A stretch of DNA of 64,000 nucleotides from Thysanoteuthis rhombus (Eukaryota; Mollusca; Cephalopoda; Oegopsida; Thysanoteuthidae), in assembly GCA_963457665.1 (NCBI GenBank), contig OY735212.1, forward strand, positions 59,977,228 through 60,041,227. Reading direction: 5' to 3'. The position numbers were made by a program, and so were the translations under genes. Positions 43,584 through 55,362 of the stretch are shown one piece after another; position 1 is the stretch's first letter; each line of letters starts with the position of its first letter. Below the pieces are notes generated by a model. The model was not told where the DNA came from and made no database searches. It saw only the letters and a program-made list of their open reading frames with translations.

Positions 43584-44003
43584 GTTACTAATATGGTATA
43601 AAAGAAAAAGTGCAGTATACCTGTATCTAATTTCATACCTATTTTGATCAAAGGAGCATTCGTTAAAGCATATATAAACTAATTTTACTTATTTGTTCAA
43701 TAATTGTTGGTAGTTTACCAAATGAACTTATATATTTTTATGAATCTCTTTCTATTTTTTGTTTTTTTCCAATTTAAATCTTGACAAGACTGATTTCTAA
43801 TTGCTATAAACTTTGAGTATGGAAAGGAAAATTTTTTTAGAAACAGCTCCATCATTTTAATGCATACATTAAATTTGTGAGTACACTGTAGACAACAAAG
43901 TTATTTTTATGAGTGAAAACCTGAATCAGAATACTTTATTGGTTTTTAGAGGCGTTTTTGCCACTCTATATGAAGATCAGTCAGTCTGTCCCCATATTGT
44001 TTC
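43584..44003. other. AT-rich DNA, no feature recognised
   Basis: No frame or repeat. Confidence 0.4.
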
Positions 44004-44255
44004 TCAGCTGTTTCAAGTCAGATTTACTTTGAAGAAAGGTGTCCCTTGGTAAGATGCTTCTTATGTAGAAAAATCTTTCAGGTTAATGTGATCTGGTAAT
44101 AATGGCTTTTAAATTTTGTTTTAAGATCGATTTCCTCAGCTGTTATGAATCAGATTTACTTGAAACTTCATAGATAGGTGTTCTTGATACATGATTCTTA
44201 CTTTAAATTCCCTTCTACTTAGGGTTATGTGATCTGGCAATAATGATCTTTACAC
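44004..44255. repeat. Diverged tandem pair, unit about 130 bp
   Basis: Both units run CTCAGCTGT, TCAGATTTACTT, AGGTGT, GTGATCTGG.AATAATG. First unit about 44004-44125, second about 44137-44255. No coding frame. Confidence 0.7.
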
Positions 44256-45030
44256 TTTACAGTGGATGCCTCTCTGAACTTTTTGATGATTTATTTTGTT
44301 ATTGTGAGAATAATTTCTGACTTCAGGCTTTGTTCTTTTACTCGTTCAAATTGAAGATGTTCCATGAAACAAAGCAAGCGAATCATGTATTTTTTTTGTT
44401 TTCAAGTTATATATTTTAATATGAACTTAAATTAGCTGAATTATGTCCCATGGGAATTACTTTTAGAATAAGATTAGACCTAAAGGCTGTAGTGCCCTTT
44501 GTTAAACAACATTTTGAGTTCTCTGGGTTAATCATAAATATTTAAAATGGTTATGATGAATAATAAGTAGGCTGAGCGAACATGTTTCATTGTAAGTATC
44601 TGATACCAAAAACAACATGAAATGCTTTTTTTTTTTTTTTCCAGAATAGATTAGATTGTAGTTGGTTTGTGGTTTTTTGTGATGTTTTGCAGTAAAATTC
44701 TAGTATTTTTCAAGCACTGATGATCTTCGCATTGAATGGTTATATATAATGAAGAATATTGCATGAGATAATTAACAGTATCAAATATTTGACAGCAGAA
44801 AGAAAATAGTAGTTTTCAGAAAATCTCGAAGTAGGTTAACCTAGAAATGGTGAGAAATAAAGAATGTTTCAAAATAAGACAGGCTGTGAGAGTCATAAAA
44901 AAAGCAAACTATAAGTGGTTTGTACAATAGCATTTTAATGAAATGAATGTAAGCCAACAAATTCTAGATTTAACAGCTTTTCTTCATTTGTAGGTTTTCT
45001 ATTAGTCATTTATATCAACTTGTTAGTCCA
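44256..45030. other. AT-rich DNA, no feature recognised
   Basis: A T-run at 44.62-44.64 kb; nothing else. Confidence 0.4.
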
Positions 45031-45470
45031 GTTCATCATTACCATCATCAGTCTCTTAACGTCCGTCATGGGACACAAACCTTCCCCAGGATTCGACACA
45101 CTTCTCTATTGTGGGCATTGCGGAGCCAGTACTTTTTGAATTTGTCTAGCTCATCTCTCCATCTAGTACTCTGCTGGCCTCAGTTGCACATGTGATCTCT
45201 ATGGATCCATGTCATGAATCATCATGTCTGTTACTTGTCTGCCATTCTTGCGACATGGCCAGCCCATCGCCATTTGAGTTTTTTAATGGTTTCTATGATG
45301 TTTCAGATTCCTGTCTTCTTCCGGATGTATTGTGCTGTCTTGTGATCTCTCCATGTGGGGTTGAGCAGAATTCTTTAATGTGTATGTTGCATGGTTCTCA
45401 TTTTGCGGATCTGTCTCTTGTTTAGGTTCGATATTTCAGCTCCATAAGTGATTATTGAACAGATGGATTG
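45031..45470 (-). pseudogene. RTE-type reverse transcriptase, 3' end
   Basis: Aligns throughout with the copy at 26.9-27.35 kb: CATCATCAGTCTCTTAACGT tail, CCATTCTTGCGACATGGCCA, CGGATGTATTGTGCTG and TTCAGCTCCATAAGTGATTA. On the reverse strand it encodes pieces of LTK, AGHVARMAD and the C-terminus. Its inner end is joined directly to a family D element. The 77-codon forward frame at 45192-45425 is antisense noise. Confidence 0.85.
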
Positions 45471-45755
45471 GCGTCTGTACTCCACTGGACCCTTTCTAGA
45501 AAGATCTCGTCTTATTTTTGGGAAAAAATTTTTCCACCTATTTGGGGTCTTATTTTGACTGGTTTATTTATAACATCTAGATTCTCTTGAATCTAGATGC
45601 TTATTTACACTATTCCATTTGTTTTCCAGTGGAAAAATGCCTTCAATGTGATAAATAGAATTTGTTCTGACTATTTATTCTTCGATGGAATTTTTTTACA
45701 AGACTTCAAATTTTGATGCTAAGGTTGTCCAATTATTGACTGTGATGGTGTGTTT
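45471..45755 (+). mobile_element. Family D element, 5'-truncated
   Basis: Starts at GTCTGTACTCCACTGGACCC and keeps GGTCTTATTTTGACTGG, TGATAAATAGAATTTGTTCT and the family end AGGTTGTCCAATTATTGACT. The family D start is missing where it meets the RTE fragment. Confidence 0.72.
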
Positions 45756-46040
45756 ATCTATTATAACAAAGTTGTAAATTGAAGGTTGTTTATCCTTCAA
45801 AGATGCATGAAAACCTATTGAGTACAAGAAGTGCAGGGATATAACATCTGATTTCAAAACCCGAAGATTGAGTGAAAGATGACATTCATTTAACTAATCA
45901 CCATGTTATAGAATATTTGAATGAATTTAGCAAATGTTTTTATTGAATTCTTTTTAAATTACTTTTGATAAGCAGATAGCACTAACATTTGTCCCTTATA
46001 AACTTGCGGGCTTATGAATATGTGGACATAAATCTGTTAG
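45756..46040. other. AT-rich DNA, no feature recognised
   Basis: No feature found. Confidence 0.35.
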
Positions 46041-46219
46041 TATGAAAAAATATACTATGCTAAAATAAGGTGGTAATAAGTGTTGATATTTTTTGAAAAG
46101 ATAGAAAAACGTGTTGCTTTATACAATAGACTGTGTTGAGCAGTTGACTGATGATGTGCACCCTTGGATATTTGAGGTTTGTGGAAAAGAATTGTTTCAT
46201 TGGTTTTGTTTAGATAAAC
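46041..46219 (+). repeat. Family N repeat, copy 1
   Basis: Shares AATATACTATGCTAAAATAA and, 110 bp on, GTGGAAAAGAATTGTTTCAT followed by TGGTTTTGTTTA with the copy at 47.9-48.2 kb in the same orientation. Similarity is near-perfect in the second block. Confidence 0.75.
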
Positions 46220-46721
46220 TTCCAGAAGAATAATAAACATGACAATTGAAGATTTGATGGTTAGGATGAATTCATTCTTGTCTGAAGTTCCCGAGGGAAT
46301 GAATTCATAACTGTTTTCATGAGCCAGTCGGTCTAAGCAACATCTGGCTTTTTCATTGATTTTGTGCTTGACCAGTTCAGAGAGATATATCAGATGAGTT
46401 GCTAAGATGCTGATCTCGGATCAGTACTACAAAAACATACAGCTACCAAAAAAAAAAAAAATGATAAATGGTCTGTGTGAAATTTGGATATTGAATTATA
46501 GATTTTATGAAATGGTGCTTTTCACCATATATTCTGTTACATAAGTTTGTGGATGACTAGATATCAGGTTGAAAAAAAGCTGTTTCTGGCTTTCATACTA
46601 ATTTCTCAATCTCTTTCTGATGAAAATTTATTCCCATTGTAAATTTTACCATCTTATCACACCTCATCTAACCAATCTTGTCCCAAACTAGATTGATGAT
46701 GCTATTTGATACTGAATAAAT
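46220..46721. other. AT-rich DNA, no feature recognised
   Basis: No frame or repeat assigned. Confidence 0.35.
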
Positions 46722-47147
46722 GATCCTCACGATTGTCACCTATGGAGCTGAAACATGGAACCTAATCAAAAGATGGCCCCTCAAACTGAGAACCAATCAA
46801 CGTACATTGGAGAGAATCATGCTCACTATCACATAGAGAGAGCACAAGACAGCGCATTATATTTGTGTAAAAGCAGGAGTCTTTATATCATAGAATACAT
46901 TAGAAAACTCTAATGGCAACAGGCCGGTCATGTTACAAGAATAGCTGACAACCACTATATATCACAACTCATTAGGTGGATCCATAGAGATCACATGCAT
47001 AACCATAGCAGATAGAATATAAGATAGTGTGACAAACTAGACAAGTTCAGAAAGTATTGACTCCACGTCACCCTTGATAGAGAGGTTTGGCAAATCTCAC
47101 TGAAGGTCTATGTCCAATGACAGATGCTAAAAGACTGATGATGATGA
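46722..47147 (+). pseudogene. RTE-type reverse transcriptase, 3' end
   Basis: Starts at wording for ILTIVTYGAETWN and continues through LKLRTNQRTLERIML-like, AGHVTRIADN and LEGLCPMTDAK-like phases to the TGATGATGATGAA tail. It has multiple stops and shifts, and is 5'-truncated like the other copies. Confidence 0.85.
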
Positions 47148-47942
47148 AATTATTGGTCACTTTGAAATGTTTAATTTTATACCTTTTACATATTTCATTA
47201 AAATTTCCAAATACACCTCTTTAACTTCAAGGCCTTGGTATAGCTTTGATTAGTGCTCGTCATGTAGTATTTCACTGGTATTGCCTCAACTGATTGATAC
47301 CATTAGAATCTTTACCAAAAAGAGAATAATGTTTGTATAGAATGACTGTTTCTCTGTGCACTACTATTTGAATCAGAAGCTATGTGTGTACTAGAAAAGA
47401 AAAATGGAATCAAAAACGAAAGTGTACTTAGGAATATAATTAATTTTCTTGAATTCATTTAATCACCAGCACAAAACAAAGACTATTATCACTACTATCA
47501 ATAATAATGATGTTAATAATAAAGCTTAGCAAACAAGCGTAAGCGCTTTGGGATTTTCAATTAATGGAACTTAGTACTGCCTCTTGAATTTCACTGGCTG
47601 TCTCTGTAAAGTACAAATGACTTTTCCTTTTCTCATTATGTGAATTTGTGGTCTGCTTTTCTTGGCCTAGTTGAACTCTAATTCAACTCAAACAAGGACC
47701 AGTGATTCTCCTCTCTATTCTGTGATATTTCATAAATCCTGTTCATAATTACCAGGTATTCCCAATGCCAGTTCAAGAACATTATTCAACCCAGGCGGCT
47801 AATATTATTATTACTCATTTTTGTCATGACTCCATAATTACACAGAAAAACATCTTTTATCCACTGTTGCTCTCCTCTCTTTGGATAGATTTGGGAACTT
47901 ACAAATTATAATGAAAAATATAAGTAGAGATGAATTTGTTTG
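47148..47942. other. AT-rich DNA, no feature recognised
   Basis: No frame above 60 codons and no repeat match. Confidence 0.4.
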
Positions 47943-48016
47943 CATGAAAGAATATACTATGCTAAAATAAAACAATTTTCTTCAACATGCTAATGTTTCT
48001 TTTTTCTTTTTTTAAT

Positions 48017-48080
<64 letters not shown>

Positions 48081-48155
48081 CTGTTCAAGCAGTCAACTTT
48101 TGTGTATTTGAGATGTGTGGAAAAGAATTGTTTCATTGGTTTTGTTTAAATAAAC
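47943..48155 (+). repeat. Family N repeat, copy 2, carrying (TA)n
   Basis: Same two blocks as copy 1 at 46.04 kb, but the middle is replaced by a TTTTTTCTTTTTTTAATG stretch and about 30 TA units (48018-48077). Confidence 0.75.
48018..48077. repeat. (TA)n microsatellite
   Basis: About 30 TA units inside a family N copy. Confidence 0.97.
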
Positions 48156-48816
48156 CATCAAATTACTTAAATTTAAAATCATATTTTGTACATTCAAAGC
48201 ATATTATTGCTAATAACAACTTAGACCTCTGAAAAAATGAATTGAATTCACTAGAAACCCTCAGAGAGTGCCTTACTCTGTCATCGTCATACACTAACTA
48301 AAAACTGAGTCAAAATCAGTTCATATATATATATAATGTTGAGGAGGTAAATGTGTAAGCATGAATTTTTCATATCCTGGACAATATGTCTTTACATTTT
48401 AAAATATCTCTCAATTGAAAAAGAATTCTTGGATCTACCCCCGTAGACGTTATTTAAGAATCACATAGTTGAACTACCAAGAGCTAATTTCTTTACACAA
48501 TGTGTTGTTGATGATATGATTTTCCTGCCAACGTCGTAGATGCACCCTTGTTTAACCCCTTACCTACTTTCAAACACCGAATTAAATAACTTGTGCATTG
48601 TACGTTTGAGTCGACACCTAAAGGCCTTGACCTTTTTGTTGGAAATGATTATGTTTCTCAAAAGCTAGTCAATATTTTGGCAACAGAAAACAAATGAGAA
48701 AAGCAGAATGGGGAGTGAAAGACAAACAATAAGGAATGCAATTAATTACTCTATTTTATATCCCACCTCTCATTTCCCTGCATCTCACCCTCCAAGCAAG
48801 TCCTGATGGCTTAAGC
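48156..48816. other. Unassigned DNA
   Basis: No frame or repeat. The section at 48.5-48.65 kb is somewhat less AT-rich. Confidence 0.35.
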
Positions 48817-49077
48817 CAGGGGCCCCCTACCTTTTTTTGCACTGCAGACCAGCTGCTGAGGTGTAAGGTGATAATCACTACCAGAATATAAGTGGCTAAT
48901 ACACTCAATTTCATTTATAAACTATTTATCTAACAAATCTAATATGAAGATTTAAGAAAATGAATTTGTTTTTAATTTGGAAAGAAATATAACCAAATCT
49001 TATTATTTTCTGACGGCCCGGTAGCACTTGCTTTTCGGTTTGGTACTGGTCTGCTGCCAAATGGTATGGGACCACTG
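48817..49077. mobile_element. hAT-type MITE (third family)
   Basis: A 261-bp element starting CAGGGGCCCCCTACCTT and ending GGTATGGGACCACTG, the CAGGGGTCCCCAACC-type ends known in hAT elements. The flanks GCTTAAGC (48809-48816) and GTATAGGC (49078-49085) agree at 5 of 8 positions, an eroded 8-bp duplication. GGACC/GGCCCGGTA wording near the ends is typical. Non-coding. Confidence 0.78.
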
Positions 49078-50744
49078 GTATAGGCAATGGTCTGCATCGT
49101 CATATTCGCTTTTTAGACCAGCTTGAATCATCATCCTCACATTGATGTATCTTTCTTGATAATTATTGAATGCCTGTCATTTTATATAAGTGATGAATGA
49201 TCTGAATAAAGGTATATATAATTATATGATAAATAAATTTAGCAGGTTGTGAAGCTATATAAACCAGAAGTTTACTGAAGGAATGTAACATACTATATCT
49301 CAGGATCTGTATTAAAACTAGTTTTTAGCTATGCTTTTCTCAAACTTCTTGAAGGTATTAAGGACTTGCCTTAATATTTTGAAAGTGCTATGAATAACAA
49401 GAACCATAAGTTCATTGATTTCTGCGATTTTTAATTTCAAGGGTATTCAAGCTAAGTAATAGTAGTATTATTAGTTGTGAGAGGGAGAGGAAAATGAGGA
49501 TGGATTAGCCCAAAATCCGGCTATTAAAAAAAAAACAATTAGTAAGTTTAGATTTAAGAGTACAATTCTCATGAATAAATGTTCTGGAATCTTTGTGTAT
49601 GGTTATTTTATTTGATAAATGGATTTTATATGGGTATAAATAGAATTTTTACCTATGAAATAAGCTGGAAATAGATAGGTTTAGCCAATTCTAGCCACTT
49701 TTGCAGGCAGTTTAGTTATTAATAACAAACTATACTTGGCAACACTGCTCGATACATCAACTATTGATGACATCACACCTCTTATGACATTAAACTAGCT
49801 CATTGAATAAACACAAAACCCCCTCTTTCCTCTCTGTTGTTCAAAATAACTGTAACCGACTGACAGACCGACAGAAAAGTATCTATTAGAGGTGCGTGGA
49901 CACATGTAGAAATAACTATTTGTATCGATAGACAGGAGATATGTGCATTTCCTGTCTTATCGTAAAGCAGAACTTTTGCATTGAGCAAAGGTGTGTATCA
50001 ACACTCGAGAGCTCGGGTAACTATTTTTACATCAGTCTGTAGCGTAACTGTTGAACAGATTTATTTTACTTGGCATTCATACATCCTGAGCTTGTGTCTC
50101 ATTGCTGGTAATTACCTAATGTTGAAAAGGCATGCTGCAATTAAGAAGAAAACTACAACTCAGAGTGCACTCTGTGATTACAAAAGTCTTACAGGTGGAA
50201 TTAAGAGCTTCTCTATTGTTCAGTAGCTATTTGTTAGAGACACAAAGACAGTGAATCATTTGTTCTGTTGGTGGCAAGTATCAATATATAACCTTATATA
50301 GTTCAGTGCATATAAACACAAAACACTGGGTCAGTAAACTACTCTTCTGGAAACAATCTACTCAGAAGATTTCGGACTGTCTGAACGGATTGGTCCCTCA
50401 ATTTCTTGGTATGGAAAAACTTGGAACTGGTGGCACAGCAATTTCACTTGATCAATAATTTGCATGCGTACGTAAAAAGATTGGTTTTAGTTAGTATAGA
50501 TAAACAAGTGGTAATTGAAGATTTATCCCAAGACTAGGACATACCAGTCAAAAACAACTGGCCCATTTATGTGTATAGATTGACAAAAAGAAACACAGAG
50601 CTATTCATTAAGTATTTTTAAATTTTTATAAATCAAGAATCCTGATTTATGTTTCCTGTTTTACTTAATGTGTTAATGCAACATTAAACATTTCCTTCAG
50701 TCACTTACACACCTTTTTCTTAAATTCTATTTTAGTTTCAAATA
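49078..50744. other. Unassigned DNA, with a less AT-rich island
   Basis: 49.68-49.75 kb has a short family H-like trace (TTGGCAACACTG). 49.84-50.12 kb carries CpGs and mixed composition (CTCGAGAGCTCGGGTAAC, GACCGACAG) with frames of 62 and 81 codons but no recognisable domain. It could be an exon or promoter of an unseen gene, which I cannot support further. Confidence 0.3.
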
Positions 50745-51000
50745 TCCAGAGATTCTGTGACACATTTTTCATTGTTATGTCACAATAGCCTCATTTTATT
50801 ACAACCCGATGATTGTTTTTATTAGCTATGTTAATCTATTTCATATGGACCAATCCATTATAACTTTTAGGTTATAAAGGGAATCAAACAAAACAGAACA
50901 ACAATTAAACATACTAATTTGCATATATGGCTTTTATTTGATAAGCATACTGTATTTTTTGAAAAATTCCTCATTCAGGTTGTTTATAAAATATATAATT
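50745..51000 (+). repeat. Family E repeat, uninterrupted copy
   Basis: Matches 10.4-10.52 plus 10.91-11.05 kb, without the family D insertion. It gives the pre-insertion sequence at about 50860. Confidence 0.62.
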
Positions 51001-51069
51001 TTATATACAGCTCTTAATCATCACAAATGTTTAATGAATGCAGTCTGATTATTGATTGTGTCTCCACAC

Positions 51070-51514
51070 CAGTAGCATTTGTTGCTATGTATCTTGAGTA
51101 TCCTGTGCTACAAATGCACAAAAACCTAGAAAAAAATTTGTCTCTACAAAAAGCAACTGACTGTTGAAGCCTTTTTGGTGCAATGTAGGGAAGATGGTCC
51201 CAAAGAAACAGGAAAATCAATGGAGAAAAAAAAAGGATTTGGATTAGATTTTACTATCAGCGAATAATAGTGTCCAATCCAAATTTTGTTGTCCTTTCCT
51301 TAATTTTCTTATTTCTTCTTATTTGTTTGCTGTTTGTAACATTGAATGAGAAAGGGCATGAAACTTTACAATTTACAATCAGGACCACCTTCCTTAGATT
51401 GTACCAAAAAGGCTTTTACTGTCTGTTGGTTTTTATAAACACTAGAATATTTTTGTGTTCTTGTACAACCATTGCACAGAACACACCCAAAATACAAAGC
51501 ACCATACACCACTG
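51070..51514. mobile_element. Family F hAT-type foldback element
   Basis: A 445-bp element with both arms: left CAGTAGCATTTGTTGC and onwards to TTTTTGGTGCAATGTAGGGA; right GACCACCTTCCTTAGATTGT through ACACACCCAAAATACAAAGC to CCACTG. The flanks CTCCACAC and CTTGATAC share 5 of 8 bases. The loop is longer than at 3.4 kb. The 92-codon frame at 51270-51548 is incidental. Confidence 0.82.
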
Positions 51515-53185
51515 CTTGATACATATTATCATCAGCTCCTGCCAGTAGGGTAGTCCACTGACCTAAAGATGAATTACATTTACCAAATGTTATTAATTGA
51601 TTTTCAAGTAGCTAATTTGTTCTGGGAAATTTAATCAGACTTGAAATGAATGTAATCGATCCTTGCTAAATGAATTGCAGAAGTGAACCAAGGCTGGCTG
51701 CGCTCAGAAAATGCCATGTGCTTGGATTACCAAGTACATGGAAGTTTATTTAAATACTTTTATTGTAAGTTAATTTATGTAAAAAAAAAAAAAAAATCCG
51801 AGGTGTCGGCTATTTTTGGATATCTATGCTATTATATTTTTTAAGGCTCAACACTGTATTTCTATCGCCAGAGACATTCGTCCAAGTGTAAAATGGTACC
51901 AGGCAAAATATGTATTTTAATCAACTTCAGCGAAGTTGCTTTGCTCCTGTCGCTAACGAATTCCTTGAAACCCACGTGGGTTGTGGTATATTGAAGCTAC
52001 CATTGACATGGTATATAACGCCCTCTGTGATACTTTCTCTTCACTATAAAAATCATGAAAACTTTTGTTTTTAGAAATTGAAAGAGAACTATTTGGAAAA
52101 AAATTCAAAATGAATTAAAACAATTTTAAAAATCTAAATGAGAATGTGGTTCTGTGTCACATATCTCGATAAATATGAATAATATTCGTATGAAAATGAT
52201 GGAATTGTGTGTAAAGTTTTGTATGAAATTAATAATTGAATTAGAATAAATTATTGTTTGCTTTGTAGTTTTTTGAAAATAAATCTATTTATGTGTTCAG
52301 TATGCATATGATGGAATTTTTTTCACTACTAATACTTTCTTCTATAGGAGTTCACTTACACTCTCATTGGGTAAGCACCTGATCATTACAGTTGTTCTTA
52401 TCAACTCACTTGTTGGGTATTTCCCATAAAAAATGTCCTCCAGCATTATTCCAGTCGCAGAACCACAACAGACATCAACATCTTACTGCAATATAAATTC
52501 TTTTTTACGCACTTGTTGCGTAGTATTGACATTTGGTTTCCATATTTGAGATTTTGCCAAACCCAAGATAATTCCCTCTCCATAATTTCCTTCCTCTGCG
52601 GTCACTCTCTATTCAGCTGCCCACTCTTGCCGTTTACTCTTTGTTGTGTCATCCTCCAAAGACTCACGTGATCATAGGATGGAGTATATAGGATAGTCAA
52701 TGAAGAAACTGATACATATATTGTAAAGCAGATTATTTATGGTGACTGTGTACTGGAAGATTATAATTATTATCTTGATATGCCTGAGGTTGAATACAGA
52801 ATATACAAAAATGTCAGAATTTAATCTGATTATTTTTTGACTCTATGTATATAACAGGTCTTTTTTTCTCTTATTGGAAAACCTGAACTACAAAAAAAAA
52901 AGCTTCATTTTGCTCTTACTTAAATTGGTCAGAATGGATAAGACAATTTAAAGAATTAGTTAAGGAAAATGATATTCCACTCTGCAAAAATAACAAATAC
53001 AAATGAATAAGCTTCCTACTACTTTCCTTATTAATGTGATTTTAGATGTGCCTACCATCTCTATTTTTCACTTTGTCTGTCAACAATCAACTGACATTTT
53101 TTTTTTTTTAATAAATTCTTGTGATAGGTATAAAATGATGTCATCAGTATTCATAAGCATAGGATTATAGATTAAAATTGATTTT
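51515..53185. other. Unassigned DNA, partly less AT-rich
   Basis: 51.80-52.03 kb and 52.33-52.70 kb have mixed composition with CpGs but no supported frame. A 14-bp palindrome lies at 51969. No matched repeat. Confidence 0.35.
51969..51982. promoter_or_regulatory. Perfect 14-bp palindrome with E-box core
   Basis: AACCCACGTGGGTT is its own reverse complement and centres on CACGTG, the E-box bound by bHLH-ZIP factors. Seen directly; function is only inferred, since no gene or promoter is identified beside it. Confidence 0.4.
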
Positions 53186-53338
53186 TAGATATGATTTATA
53201 GTTTCCCTTCTAGTGGTCCCTCTTATCCACAGTTTCTCTTTCAGTGGTCCTCAACCTATCTGCATTTTCTCTTTCTGTGGTCTCTGCCCACACCCCATCC
53301 CCATTTACCCACTGTTTCCCTTCCAGTGGTACAGGGAC
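53186..53338 (-). repeat. Family L repeat (reverse)
   Basis: On the reverse strand, subunits GACCACTGAAAGAGAAACTG, TGGATA, GGGACCACTAGAAGGGAAAC and ATAAATCATATCTA match 39.07-39.18 kb. Confidence 0.65.
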
Positions 53339-53939
53339 ACATTATCAGAATTCCATTCTTGTTGTGTATATTAAAAGTGGAGTGGCAGAAAAAAAATTAC
53401 CTAATAAATGGTAAACACCGAATCTGATTAGATTCAATCCTTGGCAGTATTTGGTAACCTTACTTGCTGATAAATTAATTTATCATACAAGGTTGATATG
53501 TTACCATTAGGTTTTTGATAAGGCTGTTTACTGCTATTATTTCTAGTTGCTTGATAGGAATTACTCAATTATATCCTTATGATACATTAATTTTCAGGAA
53601 ACATCTCGAAATAGCTGCTATGGCTCTTATGATAAACTAACTAGTTCTTTTGGCTGGCTTATGCTTGAGTGTTGGATAGGGTTTTATGCTTTGCAGTCTC
53701 TGCTGCTGTTCTATCCGTCAAAATCTGCAATCCCCAAGGGTAACTAATATACAGCAACTGTCTTAGATAACCATCAAATGTACAAATTCAGTCGATCCCT
53801 TGGCTGACTGAATAAGAATATTTTGTATCCTTATCTCTTATGGCAATTTTACAGCAGTTGTTTTCCAACCCTTCGCTAGATTTGTTTCCTTTCTTTGGAG
53901 GTAATTTCTGCTCTATATAATCCAGTCATCAGTGTCAGT
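53339..53939. other. AT-rich DNA, no feature recognised
   Basis: No frame or repeat. Confidence 0.4.
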
Positions 53940-53941
53940 AT

Positions 53942-54128
53942 ACAGTTATACCTTGATTAGTGCGGTCGATTTGGTCCTAAATCTTCTATACTCTCCAAAG
54001 TTGCATTGTATAAGGTCTTATTATAATTTGATGTGTTTTCTGTTTTGGTTCATACTTAGTTACAATGATTTGTATAGCAATGCCTTCACTATACTAGATT
54101 AAAACTTGCTCTAATCAAAATGACACTA
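53942..54128 (+). mobile_element. Possible pogo/Tigger-like MITE
   Basis: CAGTTATACCTTGATTAGTG at the left and GCTCTAATCAAAATGACACT at the right form a loose inverted pair (TTGATTAG against CTAATCAA) resembling pogo/Tigger-type termini. About 187 bp, no coding. Confidence 0.4.
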
Positions 54129-54469
54129 TTTGAGATTTTCGTGTATACATGTTGGTGTGTTCATATCATAAGTTTTAAAGTACAGGCTTTTTCCCTCCCA
54201 AGTTATTCCCATGAAATAACAGTTAGACGAGAACTAAAAATGAAACTCTTACCTGCTCTCTTTAAAATCTATATTATTATTTATTCATGATATCTTTTAA
54301 TGTACTTGAAAAGGGATTTTTTTGACAGCAGTTCATTGTGTCATCAAACCAATTCAATTTAGTTGGGGTGGGATTAAACTACAAGAAAGTTGATGATAAA
54401 TCTAGTATGGCCAATATCAGAATTGAGATTGATTTTTGAAATATCTATATTCTCAGTTGTATCTGCCTT
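54129..54469. other. AT-rich DNA, no feature recognised
   Basis: No feature found. Confidence 0.4.
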
Positions 54470-54815
54470 TTTACTTTGGCTGTTCCTTGCTTTTGCTATT
54501 CTTGCAAGGAGAAATCTTTTCTAACACCAGTGGAGGTCTGAATTCGAAGTTTAATGTCCTTTGGTTTCACTGCAGATAGATGAAGTCGGAATTTTCTTAT
54601 CAGGGCATTTTGAGTAATGAACAGCATTATCCACTCTGTGTATGTTGTTCTGGATTCTATAGACTTCCAAGATGTCAGCAAGTTTTCTCCTGTATTCCAG
54701 GATCTTTAGATTAGTTTGTTTTTATCTCTTAGTGTGAGTTATATTTCCCAGTCTCGGAATGGTCATGGTGGCTCTTCTCTGTACTCTCTGTATGGCATCT
54801 GAGTTATGAACAGGA
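54470..54815 (-). pseudogene. CR1/L2-type reverse transcriptase, C-terminal fragment
   Basis: The reverse strand reads DAIQRVQRRATMTIPRLGNI, then NLKILEYRRKLADILEVYRI and NNIHRVDNAV; in another phase DIKLRIQTSTGVRKDFSLQE, then RIAKARNS. This matches the ordered CR1/L2 C-terminus (IERVQRRATK-I-GL, L--LEYRR-R-DLIEVYKI-NGI-RVD, F--R---VRK-FFSQRI---WN). It has at least one stop and one shift. Longest identifiable piece of this clade along with the one at 30.8 kb. Confidence 0.9.
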
Positions 54816-55362
54816 GAAACTGAAAAAAATAATACTTTGATTTATTGATTGTCAGTAAAAATTTGACATAATCACTTAATATTGTTTGGGTAATAAAAAA
54901 GAGATAAAAAAATGAATCAAGTAAATTTCAGACTGATTCTTCAAGATAGAATTTCTTTGGAGAATTAAAAAAACATTGAAATCATAAGTAAAATTATCAT
55001 GCAGTTTTTATTTGATTTTGATCTTTTACATTTTTTGGTGTGAGTAATTTTGCAAGGCATTAGTCACTGACTGCCTTTCTGTTTTGCTATTAACGGATGA
55101 ATTTTTCTTTACATTTTCCAAATATTTTCAGACTGAACTCTTATCTCTACTTCTCTCACCTGACAGTATATTCAAACTTTGGTCAGCAGCCACCCACGTA
55201 GAAGATGCATTTCTCATATGTAAACATTGTTGTCTTCTGTATTTTTCCTTCCAATTAAGATACAGATATCCATCACTTTTTGAAAGGTTGCTTCATGCCA
55301 TTTATCACTTTTTCCATTCAAAGAAGAAGATTTGAGATTTTAAGAGGACTATTGAAGTTATA
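54816..55362. other. AT-rich DNA, no feature recognised
   Basis: The 83-codon frame at 55084-55335 has no motif. Confidence 0.4.

Noticed and set aside
53191..53427. 78-codon proline/serine-rich frame
   Set aside because: It is the antisense reading of a family L repeat.
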